From: Orobanche coerulescens
Taxonomy: Eukaryota > Streptophyta > Magnoliopsida > Lamiales > Orobanchaceae
Reading direction: 5' to 3'
Assembly (NCBI GenBank): GCA_033398695.1
Contig: CM065812.1
Span: 141,118,858 to 141,182,857, forward strand
DNA: 64,000 bases
Under the pieces are notes generated by a model. That model was not told the origin of the DNA. It ran no database searches and saw only the letters and a program-made list of their open reading frames with translations. This document shows, piece after piece, positions 22,311 through 36,268 of the stretch (position 1 is its first letter; every line of letters starts with the position of its first letter). Both the position numbers and the translations under genes were made by a program.

Positions 22311-25300
22311 TGTAATGCCCCCAAATCCCATTGGGTTTATTACAGTACCGTGGACCCCAAACCAGGAGATCCACCAGGAGAACACGACTAAATTACATCA
22401 AACTAACCAACAAGGGAAATCACAATCCCTACTATGATATCCGGCATAATATTTTGATAAAGAATTTCAATGACAAGGAAGGGCCTACATGGACAAAATA
22501 AAAATACAACATCCACGAGCCCTGCTCGGATAACACAAAATAACGACAACTGACAAAATGGAGAAGATTTCCAACTGACTGACCAACATGAACACCGAAA
22601 CAACTCGGGGCTAGTATCACTGGAATGCCTCGTCGCCATCGTCATGCCCCTGTGTCTTAACTTCCTCCTCGTGCATACCTAAAACATGAAAACATGTTCC
22701 GCCCCCATGGGGTTAGTCATCTAGATAATGAATAGCAAATACATTTACAACATGATATGCATCCAAAGGCAAAACAAATGGTGCAATAATGAAAATACGA
22801 GATGCTCACAAACCAAGGTAAGAACTGAGCATTCGTGAAACAATATGGCCACAACATACGATCAATACCTGCTTAACAGGTTAGAACACAAGTGCCCAAC
22901 GACGAATCATCAATATAGAACACAACAACGAATTACCCGAAGGTAAAACAAACCAAAGCTAAAATAGATACAAACCACAATGCCCGAAGGCTCCAACGGA
23001 AACACCAATACATCACACATGGCCTAAAATCCCTCAGCCGAAGCTGCAAAATGTCACAATGGCCTGAAAGCCACTCAGCCGAAGCTGCAAATCATCACAA
23101 TAGCCTGAAGCCAAATAGCCCGAAGCTGTATCACATGAGGGGCCAAATCCACACAGCACGAAGCAGTATCACAATGAGGGGCCTAAGCCACACAACACGA
23201 AGCTGTATCACAACGAGGGGCCGAAGCCACACAACACGAAGCTGTATCACAATGAGGGGCCGAAGCCACACAGTACGAAGCTGTATTAGAATGAGGGGCC
23301 GAAGTCCCACGGCACGAAGCTGTATCACAATGAGGTCATCCAATGACTGTGACCTGCTGAATTGGAGGTGCTGGGAAACCAACCGCAAAGGTTCAAGCCC
23401 CAGACTTACCCATAATGAGATCACCTAGTGACCGTGACTTAATAAACTGTAGGTGTTGGGAAACCAACCGCAAATGTTCAAGCCCCAAACTTACCCATCG
23501 AGCACTAGCCGAGACTAGCCTCTAAAACACAATTAATCACAAACGGCAACAATCACAAGATTACCGAATTCACAAGAATGATAGTGTGCTGCCTTGAGTC
23601 GACCAACACGACAACAATAACTCACGAATGGGAACCATCCTTGGCGGTCCCAATTCAATTACCTCGATCGCCTTGGAATGACCAATCGATATCAACGGCA
23701 TATATCCTCGACAATCCCAATTCAATACCTCGATTGTCTTAGAATGACCAATCGATAACAATGACTCAGCAGATGGGAACTATCCCCGACAGTCCCAATT
23801 CAATACCTCAATTGTATTAGAACGACCAATCGATAACATCGATTCAGCAGATAGGAACTATCCTCGACAATCTCAATTCAACACCTCGATAGTATTAGAA
23901 CGACCAATGCCTTCAATCGGATGTCTCAACGGATGTCTCAATACCTTTAATTGGTTACCGACGACGGAAATGATAATCAAATACGTCAATGCCTTCAATC
24001 GGCAAATACAATATTAATAGAAAAACACCGATAATGATCACAACAATATCTTAATGGAACATCAGTCTACAATAACAATTGATACTTCGATACCGCGAAC
24101 CGGATACCGACAACAACCACAAGACAATCAACAATAACATTTGACATAATTACCGAAGGGTATCATATCAAACAATCCCCTGATATCAACGAAAACCATG
24201 AAGAGACTACGTCTCGAAATGATACAATACATTCATACACATATATGATAACATTAATCTCATTGACATGTACAAGTATAAAACTTGACTTAAACCGAAG
24301 ACGATGAAATCCTCCCACGAACGACGAACGGCGTCCTCCGACAATCACAAATATTCGAACAACCTTGAATCAAATACAATTCATTCAATAACACAATATC
24401 AATCGAAAACAACACAAAAACTAACCTCGATTCAAACACGAATCGATCAACCCACACAAACGAATATCATAGTCCCCAACTATGAATTCTAACATTCTCC
24501 AATCACTCCAACGATCAAATAACATGATCATAATGTTCTTAATACTTGTGAAAAACAATTCATCAAGTATTATCAAGAACAACACCAAATAAATCATCCC
24601 ATAATGATAATATTACCAATATCATCACTATCACTTCAAGAACATCATCATTACAACAAACATGATGTCTACACCAAAATTAATCACCAATTCCACCAGA
24701 ATTTCAGATTAATCAACAAGATTAAATTAACCATTTTAGGATTATGATAATTTTCTACATAACTTGTCATAATTCTAGACTAAAATGATTTATAATCTCT
24801 CAAGAACACAACCAACAACAATAATCATCTCAAAGATATGTTAATCATCTAAAAATCTTAACATAACTCTTCCTAGACATGATTATAATCTCCAAGTATA
24901 CTTGAACATCAAGAAGACAATCAACCTCAAGTCATAATCACCATGTTCTTCATCAGAAGTTCATAAAACTATGAAGAATCATACTATCCTCCAACAATCA
25001 ATAACTACATGAATTGAACGACAACAACATTAACATACCTCCTGAAAAATGAAGAACAACCTGAAACCCTTCAAGAATCCACTCAAACTTCAAACTTCCG
25101 AGCTCCAATCCAAGTTAGTATGCTCCTAAACAAGTTGGAAGGGGTAGGAAATCACTAAGGGATGTAGGGGAATGATTTCTAGGAAAAGAAATCGAAAATA
25201 GATCATGAAGAAATGAAAGACGAAGCATGTCTTTATAATCTGCACATCGCATTACGGCCGCTATACAATCCGCTTCACATACATTATGCATATAACGTAT

Positions 25301-25806
25301 GTTATCACCTCTACGTAGCGTATGCTACGTAATCCAAAACTCACTGCCTCAAAATAGGGTATCTATTACGTACGTTAATGACACTTATGCACATAACCAG
25401 CCACAACATTATGTACGTTACCCACAAGGTATAGCCTACATAGTGTGCGTTGACCTGCCTATCCCAAAACGCCAAATATCCAAATTAGTTATGGCCCTAC
25501 ACGCCAAAAATAGATCTCATTTGATACCCTGTGTTACTTACGTAACGAACATGGTTTAACATACATAACACACCACACATAGCGTACGTAATGCTGGACA
25601 TATAACGTACGCTATGACTAGTATACTTAGCAAAAAAATCCAAACTAAGCAACATCCAAACGGCAAATATGATACCGACGACAAGTATAAATATTTCGAT
25701 TCTAAATTTTTCAATACAATATACATTATATCAGTCAAACAACTCTTGTACAATGATTACGTACAACACAACAGTAAAAACTAGAAAAGAACCCCCAAAT
25801 ATTAAA
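22311..25806 (-). repeat. Family A LTR 3 (shared by units 2 and 3), 3.5 kb
   Basis: TGTAATGCCCCC to ATATTAAA (ATTACA mutated), bounded by a PBS on the left and a PPT on the right. Contains the perfect hairpin CCCCATGGGG at 22703-22712, the minisatellite at about 23040-23335, and palindromes at about 25270-25620. No gene is seen. Confidence 0.9.
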
Positions 25807-26133
25807 TACTCCCCCTCTAAATAGAGTTTCGTCCCCGAAACTAAGGGTACACAACTCGGGATATGAACTATCCATCCGGATCTAAAAACAACATCTCCGG
25901 GAATACTCCTCAATGCAAACAACTCCTTTTGAGTAACTAGGCCAACCCCTCAGGTCCCTACATCTCCTATGCTTGAAGAAGGCAAAAATCAATTGATACC
26001 AACACTCAATCAAGTGTGAGATCAGTCGAATCATGACTCCTCCGCTAGAGAGCAGCGAGAAAGCTGTACCAACTGCATGACTTGTAACACCGGCGTACAC
26101 ATCCTGCGGGATCCGCCCATTGTACATGTCTAC

Positions 26134-27526
26134 TGTTGGGATAAACAATCCTATACTTTGTTTTGATAAAGTGCCAACATACAGCAAGATGTCAAGTGCT
26201 ATCATATAGCAAGTCTTCGCACTGCCATCATACAGCAAAAGGATAACTGTCAAACATACAACAAGTAGCTATCCCGAAGACGAACGTATAACTGGATAAA
26301 CTATCTTGTATCTTGCGTTGCCTCAACATACATCAAAAGAATAATTGTTCATCATACATCAAGAAGTTCATAAGTCGATATGACACCATGTATGGAAGCT
26401 GTCCAGAAACATCCATACAGCATCTCTGAGATAGCCTACAACATTGGAATCTACAGCTACAGCATTAAAGACGCAACATTTTGGATACAACAAACAAACT
26501 GTAAAGTGTTGGAATAATCAACACTCATCCAACAGGACTGAAGACCATTGGAATGGAATATACTTTACTCACTAAAGTCAAGCTACCGTTCAAAAAGAAG
26601 TATTTAAATACTGACTGGATAGAGTATTTAAATACCAGCCGACAAAGATCTTTAGACAAGGAGCAAAATCCGGATCTTGCATTTTGCAAGTCAATCAACA
26701 CGTTAGAATGGACATTTTGCTCAATGGATCTATTCACAACTGATCTATCCCAAAGGCAATATATACCCCGGATTTTGAAGATCAAAAATACAAATATATA
26801 AGATCAAGAACTGAAAACTGAGCATACTGAATATACTGAGATACACTCGTGGACACCACAAGAATAGTATATCTAGAGCAAACATATTTCTTCAAGCTTA
26901 CTGCCATTCTTGAGAGAAGAAATATACAAGCACTCAACATTGAACAACACATCATCAGCTCAAGCTCAAGAAGTCAAGTTGTTGTTCAAACCCTTGTTCT
27001 TACATTCGAAGAAAACCATCAGCCCTGTGTTGACTGAAGAAAGCTTGCTTTTCCTGAACTGTGCGTGGCGGATCTGCATTATAGACGAAGCTTTGGAACT
27101 GTGCGTGAAGAAGCAAGTCAAATGAAAGCTTTAACCAATCCGTGTGTATGGTTGAAAGCGACAGTCTTTGTATCAATATGTGTGAATGATACAAGGATAG
27201 GTTTGATTATAGTCACATAGTCATAGTGATTAAAATAAACATTTTTACTCCTGTGTGGAGGACCAGTGGACGTAGAGGGGTTTAGCTCGAACTACTTTAA
27301 ATACCGTATTATTTACCTTATGCATTTATTATTTTCATAAACTATGATTTGTTCAAGTATACTCTAAAAACCCTGTATGCACCAAGGTAACAGGAGACAA
27401 GCCTAGTTGCTGTATTTATAGTAACTTACTTTAACAGACTTCTGCTACGCACTCTTATTTAAAAATCATACCACTTATTGTACTACCACCTTTCCAAGTT
27501 GTATTCTGTATACTTAGTGGCCAACA
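26134..27526 (+). repeat. Element D 5' LTR
   Basis: TGTTGGGATAAACAATCC to TAGTGGCCAACA. The first ~350 bp contain dispersed copies of CATACAGCAA-like words (about seven). A likely TATA box is ATATATACCCC at 26758-26768. Open frames 26525-27194 are incidental. Confidence 0.95.
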
Positions 27527-27528
27527 AG

Positions 27529-27540
27529 TGGTATCGGAGC
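27529..27540 (+). other. Primer binding site, element D
   Basis: TGGTATCGGAGC, two bases after the LTR; matches the initiator methionine tRNA complement with one change. Confidence 0.9.
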
Positions 27541-27639
27541 GGTTGATTCTAAAAAGAATAAGTCGTATTTTTAACCAAATCAGATCCTAAAATCACTTTG
27601 TTTTTTTGAAAACAGTCTTTATCTTTCCTATTTTCTCAT

Positions 27640-29942
27640 ATGGATACCTCTATGATAAATAAGGTTCCTATGTTCTCGATTAATGAATTTGATGATTGAA
27701 TCGGGATGGAAGCACATCTTGCAGCCATGCATGGAGAAATGATATTTGTCATTCAAGATGGCCCCATAAAAATCATGAAGGTAAACCCTGCAGCATAGAT
27801 TGAAGGCCAAGCTCATGCCGAGATGCTCGAAAAGGAACGCGAGCAGTGGACAACTGATGAGCACAAGCGTGCCAACCTCGACAACATAGCTAAGAATGCG
27901 CTATTTGTCACTCTAGACAAAGACACATTCTCGAATGTAAAAATATGTAAGATAGCTAAGGAAATCTGTGATAAACTCAAGATGACTTGTGAGGGAACTG
28001 AGCTCTTAAAAGAAAATAAGATTTCAAAACTAACTCAGCAATTTGAATCTTTCGAAATGAAACCAACTGAAATTCTTGAGGAACTTGACCTTAGATTCAT
28101 TGGCATTGTTGGTGAACTTGAAGCGTTGGGCAAAGTTTATACCCCAAAAGGAGAAGAATTTAAAAATTTTCAGATATCTCCCTGCCCGATGGGACATAAA
28201 AACCACAGCTATGCATGTGTCATGTAATCTCAATGACATTTCTACTTTTGACCTCTTCTCTGATCTAAAAGCTTTCGAGTATGACATTGACAGGAGAGAA
28301 AAGGTCGAAGAGTCACCTACTAGGACTACAGTTTTAGCCGTTATATCCAACAAGAGACACAACCTGCCCAACACATCCAAATCTGCCTACAAAAATGCTG
28401 ACAATGACGATGTCACAAGATCAAATAGCCCTGCTCATGCATAAATTTAAGAAATTCATCAAACAGTCTGGAAAGACTACATACAAGCTAAAGCCTTTCA
28501 GGCCCAAGGCTTTTAATAAGGTAAGTTCTGAAACTTCCCCATCCGGTGATTCTAATCTATGTTATAACTGTAGGAAATCGGGACATTATGAGAATAAGTG
28601 TCCGCATCCTAAAGTTCAAAAGTTGCCGGAAGTCGAGGAATAAGAAAAAGACGAAAGAAGGCATGCTTGGAAGAACAAGCTCAAGCCCTGGATCGGCAAA
28701 TCAGAAGCCTCGCCCGCTCAAACCAAGACCGAGGAATATCTTCAGGCGGTTACTGACAGTGACTCGTCTAATGATGCACTCAAATATAAAGCATACATGT
28801 GCTTTATGGCTAAAGATATTGAAGAAGATGAAGATAGAGATGATGAGGTAAGCTCAACATCCAATATTCCATTTAATGCATCTCATACTTTCGAAAATAT
28901 GATGAATGAATTTAAAAACATTCAAAAGGCCCATGAGATATTGAAACGAGAAAACATACAACTTGAAATTTCTAACTTAGAGCTGAAAGATGAAAATGCC
29001 TTGCTGAGAAATAATTACAAAAATATGTCTATCGATTGCAAAAATAGCAAGATCACAATGGAAAAACTCATGGAGAGCAATCATCAACTTTCTCACGAAC
29101 TAAATGAGGCTAAGTCTCATAGTGAGAGCAAGACAAATGATTTCGTTCTGCTCGAAGCCAAAATAAAAATCCTGCAAAAACGAGAAGGAGAACTTGAGAT
29201 CATCTTGAAATATTTCGAGAAATCATCTAAAAGGAATGAATAAATTCTAAGCATCGGGCAACATGCTCATGATAAAAGTGGCTTAGGATACAACTCATTC
29301 TACAATAAAGGGAAAACTAGTACGGTGTTTGTCAGGGGTGTGGAACCCATTCCTGCACCTGAGGAGAACCCAAGTCCTGTCAAGGTACCTGCTGCACCGC
29401 GTACAGCAAAGGTTGCCATTCCACCACCAAAATCATATCACAGACATCGGAATCCTCACCCATCCAGACCTATTAGGCATAACCAACAGCATGCTCCCCA
29501 AGCATATCAAAAGTGCCAACCCCCGTTCAGAAAGAAGGCTGTACCCACATATCAAAGGCCCATACGGCAGTACTTCCAACAGTACAGCGCGCCTAGATAT
29601 TGGATACAGGAGCCTCGTTATCCATCAAGAAAGTAGGTCGCCGCACAATATCAGCAACAGGTTTGGGAATCCTACTGGAGACCCAGAAGGCAAGCTGTAA
29701 GGCCGAAGAAAATGGATCCACCTCCAAGTCAGCATTCGTGCTTGATTAATAATAATACTCCTGAATTTTACATGCATAATAATTATCAAGGTTACAGTGA
29801 CTACGTGCCTGCCTTACGTAGACATCGCAAGAACAGACCTAAAGTAACCTACAGCAAACCAATTGCTGTCAGGCAAATCTGGGTACCTAAAGGCACTAAC
29901 ATCCATGGACCCAACATCCAAAGGGGACCTAAATCTACTTAA
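27640..29942 (+). pseudogene. gag: Element D gag with zinc knuckle and coiled coil
   Basis: Start ATG 27640-27642 (MDTSMINKVPMFSINEFDD, stop where E has Trp). In order: an EKEREQWTTDE.KRANLDNIAKNA segment, the UBN2-like copia gag core (LTQQFESFEMKPTE), a knuckle CYNCRKSGHYENKC (about 28558-28600), a coiled coil (28870-29200, ELEISNLELKDENALL-type heptads), and a Pro/Gln/Arg-rich basic tail (29325-29942). The tail ends GPKST followed by TAA, with protease in the same frame just beyond. At least four frame changes or stops. Coiled-coil gag is typical of Sireviruses. Confidence 0.9.
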
Positions 29943-29965
29943 TTTCTTTGCCTCTGGGACATCTT

Positions 29966-31385
29966 AGGGAAGGACATCTGGCACTTTGACAGCGGGTGTT
30001 CTCGACACATGACAAGAGATAGAATTAAGCTGTTAGATTTTGTAGAAGGTCGTGGTCCAAAAGTGCGCTTCAGTGATAAATCCAAAGGAAGAACAAGAGG
30101 GAAGGGAACCCTACTTATAGGAAAATTCAAAGTCACCGTTGTAGCTTATGTTGAAGGCTTACAGTATAATCTATTTAGTATTAGCCAGTTGTATGACAAA
30201 CAGTTCTCGGTGAAATTCTATATAGATCACCGCAGAGTCAAGAACATTCTGACCAAAGAAGTTGTGCTCATAGGAAGTAGATTAGGTAACATGTATATTG
30301 CTGACTGGATGCCTATGAGCTCCACAATTCCTTGTTTTGTTGCCAATGGCCCTGCAGATCAAAGATGGCTATGGCACAAGAGGATGTCTCATGTCAACTT
30401 CAAGACGATCAACAAGCTTGCTAGAGAGGGCATGGTTAGAGGTTTGCCCGATGTGTCACTCCAAAAAGACAGCATCTGCGGACCCTGTCAGAAAGGCAAT
30501 CAAATAAAGAGTTCTAGATATGCTACACATGGATCTCTACGGTCCTATAGACCCGGTAAGTTTGGGAGGTAAGAAATACTATCTCGTTGTTGTTGATAAT
30601 TTTTCCAGGTATGCTTGGACAATATTCCTGAGCAAGAAGAAGGAAATGACATCAAAGCTGCCCGAGCACCTGAGAAAGCTTCAAAATGAAAAAAGGTTGA
30701 GTATCGTGTCCATTTGTTCCGATAGAGGTACTGAATTCACTAACCACTTTATAGAGCAATACTGTTCGGAAAATAAGGTACAACATGAATACTCAGCTGC
30801 CCGAACACCTCAACAAAATGGTGTTGCCGAGCGGAAGAGCAAGACGCTCAAGAAAGCAACAAGGACCATGATTGCTGCAAGCAAGTTGCCACAGCGTTTC
30901 TTGGGTGAAGCCACTAATATAGCGTGCTATACATAAAACCGCTGTATCATCAACAAGCATTACAACAAAACAGCATATGACGTATGGAACAACAAAACTC
31001 CATTAATTTCATACTTTCAAATATCGGATGCAGGTGCTATGTTTTGAACAACGGGAAAGACCAACTTAGAACCTTCTATGTGAAGTCGGATGAAGGGATA
31101 TTTGTAGGATATTCCTCTGTCAGCAAAGCTTTCAGGATCTTTAATAAACAGAAGCTGACAGTTGAGGAATCAGTACATGTAGTGTTCGACGAACCTCACC
31201 ATGATCCTATAGGTGTAGAAGATCTTACTCAAAATATCCAACAACTCTCCACTAATGACCCTCCAACTCCAATAGAGCTTGTCGTTGACTTAGAAATCAA
31301 CCCCGCAGCTATAAGAACAGAGGTAGATGATGTTGATGCTGTACAATCTGAAGTCGAAACTACAACAACTCAAAATACAGTATAG
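29966..31385 (+). pseudogene. pr-int: Element D protease and integrase
   Basis: Protease: WHFDSGCSRHMT, with DSG in the active site (normal for copia), then FVEGRGPKVRFSDKSKG and YNLFSISQL. Integrase: zinc finger HKRMSHVNFKT ... CGPCQKG (30375-30500), a frame change near 30515, then a DDE core with Asp in HMDLYGP, Asp in SDRGTEF and Glu in NGVAERKS, closing with ATNIACYT and a stop at 30934. The C-terminal integrase part (31000-31385, CYVLNNGKDQLRTF, GIFVGYSS) is in another frame. Confidence 0.9.
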
Positions 31386-33120
31386 GACTCCAAACTAGAA
31401 CCCGACAGAAGATGGTTGAGAGATCACCCACGGGAGTTGATCATAGGAAACATTGATGCTGGAGTATCTACCCGTAGGAGAATACAGAGTACACAAGGAA
31501 ATGTACTATGTGCGCAAGAAGAACCTGAATATGAGAAATCTCTATTTCCTATATGGAAATCTCAAGCCGAACTTAGAAGACTTAATATGTGCACTATTGC
31601 TGTATTCTTATCTCAATCCGAACCTGTTTCTACCAAAGAAGCTCTATATAATTCTCACTGGATCACATCTATGGAAGAAGAGCTTAATGGTTTCAAAAGA
31701 AACAACGTATGGTATCTAGTACCCAGAACTGAGCATCAAGCCGTAATTGGAACTAAATGGGTATTTAGAAACAAGAAGGATGAGAATGAACTTGTTATCG
31801 GAAACAAATCTCGTCTAGTCGCACAAGGCTACAAACAGGAAGAAGGCATAGACTACGATGAAACATTTGCCCCTATAGCACTAGAAGCCATTAGGATATT
31901 TCTAGCCTTTGTCCCTATAAGAGCTTTTCTGTATATCAAATGGACGTCAAGAGTGCATTCCTAAATAGATAACTCACCGAATAAGTCCATGTTGAACAAC
32001 CACCAGGGTTTGTCAATACAGAAGATGGAAACCTTGTATACAGGCTACGTAAAGCACTGTATGGGCTTAAGCAAGCACCTAGGGCGTGAAACTCTATCCC
32101 GGTACCTTATCAATAATGGATTCGAGAAAGGTGCTGTGGATAAGACCTTATTTAAGATACAAGAAGGTGATGACCTCCTGATGGTTCAAATATACGTAGA
32201 TGATATTATATTTGGTTCAACTAACCTTGCTTTATGTCAAACGTTATCTCATCTCATGCAACACAAATTTTAAATGAGTATGATGGGAGAACTTAGTTAT
32301 TTCCAAGGATTGCAGGTAAAGCAGTTGCCTACAGGAATCTTCATCAACCAGGAAAAGTACAGCAAGGAGCTTCTCAACAAGTTTGGGATAAACAACTCCA
32401 AATCCTCTTCAACCCCATGAGCACTTCCATGCAAATTAGTGCTGACAAAGCTGGAAAACTACAGGAAGATAATTGGCTCACTCCTGTACCTAACAGCAAG
32501 CAGTCCCGATATCCAGTTTGCTATAGGAGTGTGTGCTCGATATCAGGTAGCACCTAAAGAATCACACCTCACAACAGCCAAATGAATCCTAAAGTATGTC
32601 AAAGGAACAGTCGATGCAGGACTATGGTATCCTAAAGAAGGTGGATTCGATTTGGTTGGCTACAGCGACTCGGATCTCGGAGGGTGCAAGCTAGATAGGA
32701 AGAGTACTAGAGGTACTTGTCACTTTCTTGGACCTATACTTGTGTCATGGTTCAGTAAGAAGCAATTGGCAAAGTCGCTTTCCACAGCTGAATCAGAATA
32801 CTATGCTGCTGGTAGTTGCTATATGCATATCCTTTGGATGCAACAACAGCTGTCAGACTATGGAATCATTGCCAAGGAAACACCGATTATGTGCGATAGC
32901 ACGAGTGCAATTGCAATAACACACAATCCTGTATTGCACTCGCGCACCAAGCATATTCACATGAAGCATCAGTTCACTCGGAATCATGCTGAGAACAAGG
33001 ATGTTCAGCTCGAGAAAGTTCATACAGATATCCAGTTAGCCGGCATCTTTACCAAACCTCTCAGCACATCCAGATTCTGCATGCTTAGACAAGAATTGGG
33101 AATACTACAGCCTGAGTCCC
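31386..33120 (+). pseudogene. rt-rnh: Element D reverse transcriptase and RNase H
   Basis: RT begins around [12 protein letters not shown] (31585) with [20 protein letters not shown], a break near 31960, then [11 protein letters not shown] (32185-32220), the catalytic YVDD box. RNase [21 protein letters not shown] (Asp), STAESEYYA (Glu), IMCDSTSAIA (Asp) and SRTKHIHMKH, ending HTDIQLAGIFTKPL. Deletions and stops lie at 32270-32650. The usual pol stop is gone: the frame runs on into the third ORF. Confidence 0.9.
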
Positions 33121-35760
33121 TGACCAGCGCATTTGAGATGTGCACCAACCTTCGGTTCAGAATGATGGTCACCATCATGTCTGGTGAAAAGGTCAACTAG
33201 TGTCAAATCATCGTGAAGAGACTGAAGGAAGAGGCTTCTAAGCCTGCCACCCAGAAGAAATCATTTGGCCTCATTCTCAAAAACATATTGACCAAATGTG
33301 TAGTGCCCCAATCGAAAGAAGCCAAGAAGATTGGCCAACGCAAATTCATTTGAGGAAGCAAGCCCTCCGTATTCAACAGAGATTGACTAATTGGGTCAAG
33401 ACCCTTTGTCTGAATATGCCCCTTTGTGATGATACCAGGGATAACACTCTGAAGTCCAGGAGTGACGAGTCATCCAAGAAGAAAAAAAGATCATCTCATA
33501 GCAAACCTCCCCTTTCTGTCGAGAAGCCGAAAAGGAAGCTAAGAAAGCTTTCCAAAGTTAAGGCTGCAGAGATTACAACGATCTATGTGGATGATCGTTC
33601 AACAGAGCAACCCGTTGTACAAATACCACAGGGCGCAACCCCTGTGGAAGAAATAGCTGCTACTGTTCACACAGTAGATCCCGAGCCTTTGGCAGAAACG
33701 ATGGATAGTCAGCTATTTGCCAACCTTAAAGGCTCTGGCGAGTCGGCTGCCCCTTTGGAGCCAATATAGCTGCATCTCCTGTATGGGAAACCACACCTGT
33801 AAGGGATCCATCTCCCATCAGGGTACGAACCCCTGTTCGGGATCCATCTCCAAAATAGGATCCCATACCTATCGAGGAACATGTGCTTACAGTAGACCCA
33901 CATACTGTATGCAGCCCCTCCCCGGATACTCTAATCTATAACACTTTGATGTCAGTACAAATTGAACAGGCTTATGAACGCTTTGTTTAGTAAAAGACCT
34001 ATAGGTTCGCTCCGTACGAAACCCTGTACAACTAGAGCGAGTGGAAGAAAGAAGAATCTTTTGTTCTAGAGGTGATCGATTCCCAGAACATAGGAGTCCT
34101 TATTTAGTGGGACAACATCTTTTTCAAGGAGCTGATATCGAGCTATTTTCTAGAGAAAGATGACGCTCGATCGAAAGGCAAATCAAAATCCAAAGACACT
34201 GTTCCTGGAATTCACAAATCAAACCACGACTCAGACGATGACAACGATGCCTTTCAGGCAGGTCTGAGAATGAGCCATGAAAAAACTAGAGAACAGGAGT
34301 TCTCACTGATGCAAAAAAAATAGGGACAAGGGACATCAAGCCAACAACAGTCCCCTCCCATACAGCAAGAAATTTCCCAAGACACGGAGGAATCAGTCTC
34401 TCCTATTGCTAAAGAACAGACAGTTTCTCAACAAGCACCAGAGCCTGTTGCCGCACAATAAGTTGAACAATCTTGCGCCATCCCGCACAAGGAACCAGTC
34501 CCTCTGCCGGAGCAGGCGAATGTTGAGAGACAACAGGAGGATTCAGTCCCTCCTGTTTGTTTGTCTATAGAATCATCATCTGATGCCCCTACAACATCTC
34601 CAACAGTGGAATCCGATGACAGTTTCCTACCTGAGGATAGACCACACCAGTCGCGCAATAATGTGGCTCTGCGATAGCTCAATAGAGCTGAAGACAACCT
34701 AGCGCGCACCAACTCTCCCAGAACTGATGCCAAGATTCAGAAACTGCATGCAATCGGGCATCAAATAGTGTTTCTACAGGATGTTGTAGATGCCCTGTAC
34801 AACTTTGGCAAACCGCTCGATTGGTTGCATGCTACTGCCATCGATGAGATGACCAGCGTAAAGCGAGAAATCACAAAAATTGAAGAAGCTTTTTGCATCT
34901 TGCCAAGTGCATTAAAACAAGCTCTCGCCCAACTTCAGAAACGCTAGGAAGAGATTCTCAAAGAGGAGCAGGCAAAGCTCAGAATCTGTGAAGCTAGGAC
35001 TATCGCCGCCCTTCAGGAGACTGGCTCCAAGCTCACAGGAAATGACCACAAGATCAGTGACATGTCTATGATTCTCAGTTCCCAGATGGATAAATTATCA
35101 AGCATGGAGACCAAATAGGACAATGCGATGAAAATCATGGAATGCCTTGATACGAAGGTCTCTTATATTGATGAAGCCAAAAAGGGGGAAGATTCTCGGG
35201 AAGCCACTAGGCAATGGAGGATAGAAAGAGAGAGCGAATTTGATGTTGTACTAGAAGAAAGCGTCAGTGATGCAATAAACCGATTGGCCCCACCTTCACA
35301 AAGTTACAAGGTATCTGGTTCTCGCCCAGAGTTCCACGACCCCAGCTTTCCATGCAAGAATAATGTGCAGAAGCCATCGGAGATTCATCTGCCGACCAAC
35401 CGTCAGCCTACGGCTGATGAAGTGAAGCAATGGAGGAAGAATGAACTGATAAGGTACTTTGTCAAGATCATCAGGGAGTCCGCCATCTTCAACAAATGTC
35501 GGACATTGGTGGAGGCTGCGGATGAATTTGCAAAGATGCTGTAAAAAGGACTGCTCCCATTGCAAATTTCAATGAAATCAAGGCATCGAAAGGGAGAACG
35601 GATCACTCACCTGGAAGACTGGATACATGCCTTCGACCAATCGACTGGAGGAAGAGCGATCTATCTAGATCGAGGCAAGGATTCATTAGAGCACTGTTGG
35701 AGAAGAACTGAAAATGATCCCTACAGGAGGCCTTGGAGACATGCTCACTACAGAAGCTAG
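33121..35760 (+). pseudogene. Element D third ORF (env-like position), N-terminus deleted and fused to pol
   Basis: Begins directly after the RNase H sequence QPESL with FEMCTNLRFRMMVTIMSG, which in E lies about 180 codons inside its third ORF. A deletion of roughly 1.2 kb has therefore removed pol's stop, the intergenic region and the ORF's start. The rest parallels E: a Lys/Arg-rich NLS-like stretch (33475-33560), Pro/Thr-rich repeats, an acidic Asp run near 34225, a coiled coil (34740-35010), and the conserved end RPEFHDP, DEVKQWRKNELIRYFVK, ITHLEDWI.AFD, GRAIYLDRG. Several stops and frame changes. Role unknown. Confidence 0.75.
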
Positions 35761-36268
35761 CATGGACGATCATTTTTAGCAATAATTTTAGCATCATAAA
35801 ATTCTGTATCTTTATTTCTTCTTTCATTGTAATCTTTTGCACAATATCAATAAACTCCATTTTTGTCTTGAAAGATTACAACCGTAATCTACTGCTGTGT
35901 TACTGTTTGATTATGAAATCAATTTATTTGTAGCAAACAACAAGTATAAAAACTTATTAAGTATAAAAGCTGTAAGAACTTGTCTGCGAACAGTTCATAG
36001 GTTAAGTTGTATTTGACACTAGACTACACTCTAAGATTGTGCCTACGCGCCAATCATAAGTTTAAGTTGTAATACACTTTACTGTTAGATGCTATCATTT
36101 TAGAAATAGCTTGCGTGCAGTTCACATTTTTCTTTTAAGTGCTGAAGACCAGAACATTCGGCAGAAGATCAAGAAGAAAGCCTCTCTAAATCAAAGATGT
36201 TTAAGAGGTTTTGGCATCAAGGTTTTAGCATCATCAAGAGGTTTTGGCATTATCAAAAAGGGAGAAAT
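35761..36268 (+). other. Element D 3' untranslated region with degenerate repeats and PPT
   Basis: AT-rich. Carries two or three diverged copies of a motif of the form CTTGTCTGCGAACAGTTCAT / GTGCCTACGCGCCAATCATA each followed by a TTAAGTTGTA-like tail (35970-36110), similar to repeats in E's matching region (42660-42790). The PPT is AAAAAGGGAGAAAT (36255-36268), directly before the LTR. Confidence 0.7.

Noticed and set aside
26525..27194. Overlapping ORFs in the D LTR, some repeated at 36651-37334
   Set aside because: They repeat because the LTR repeats; no protein similarity or consistent start.
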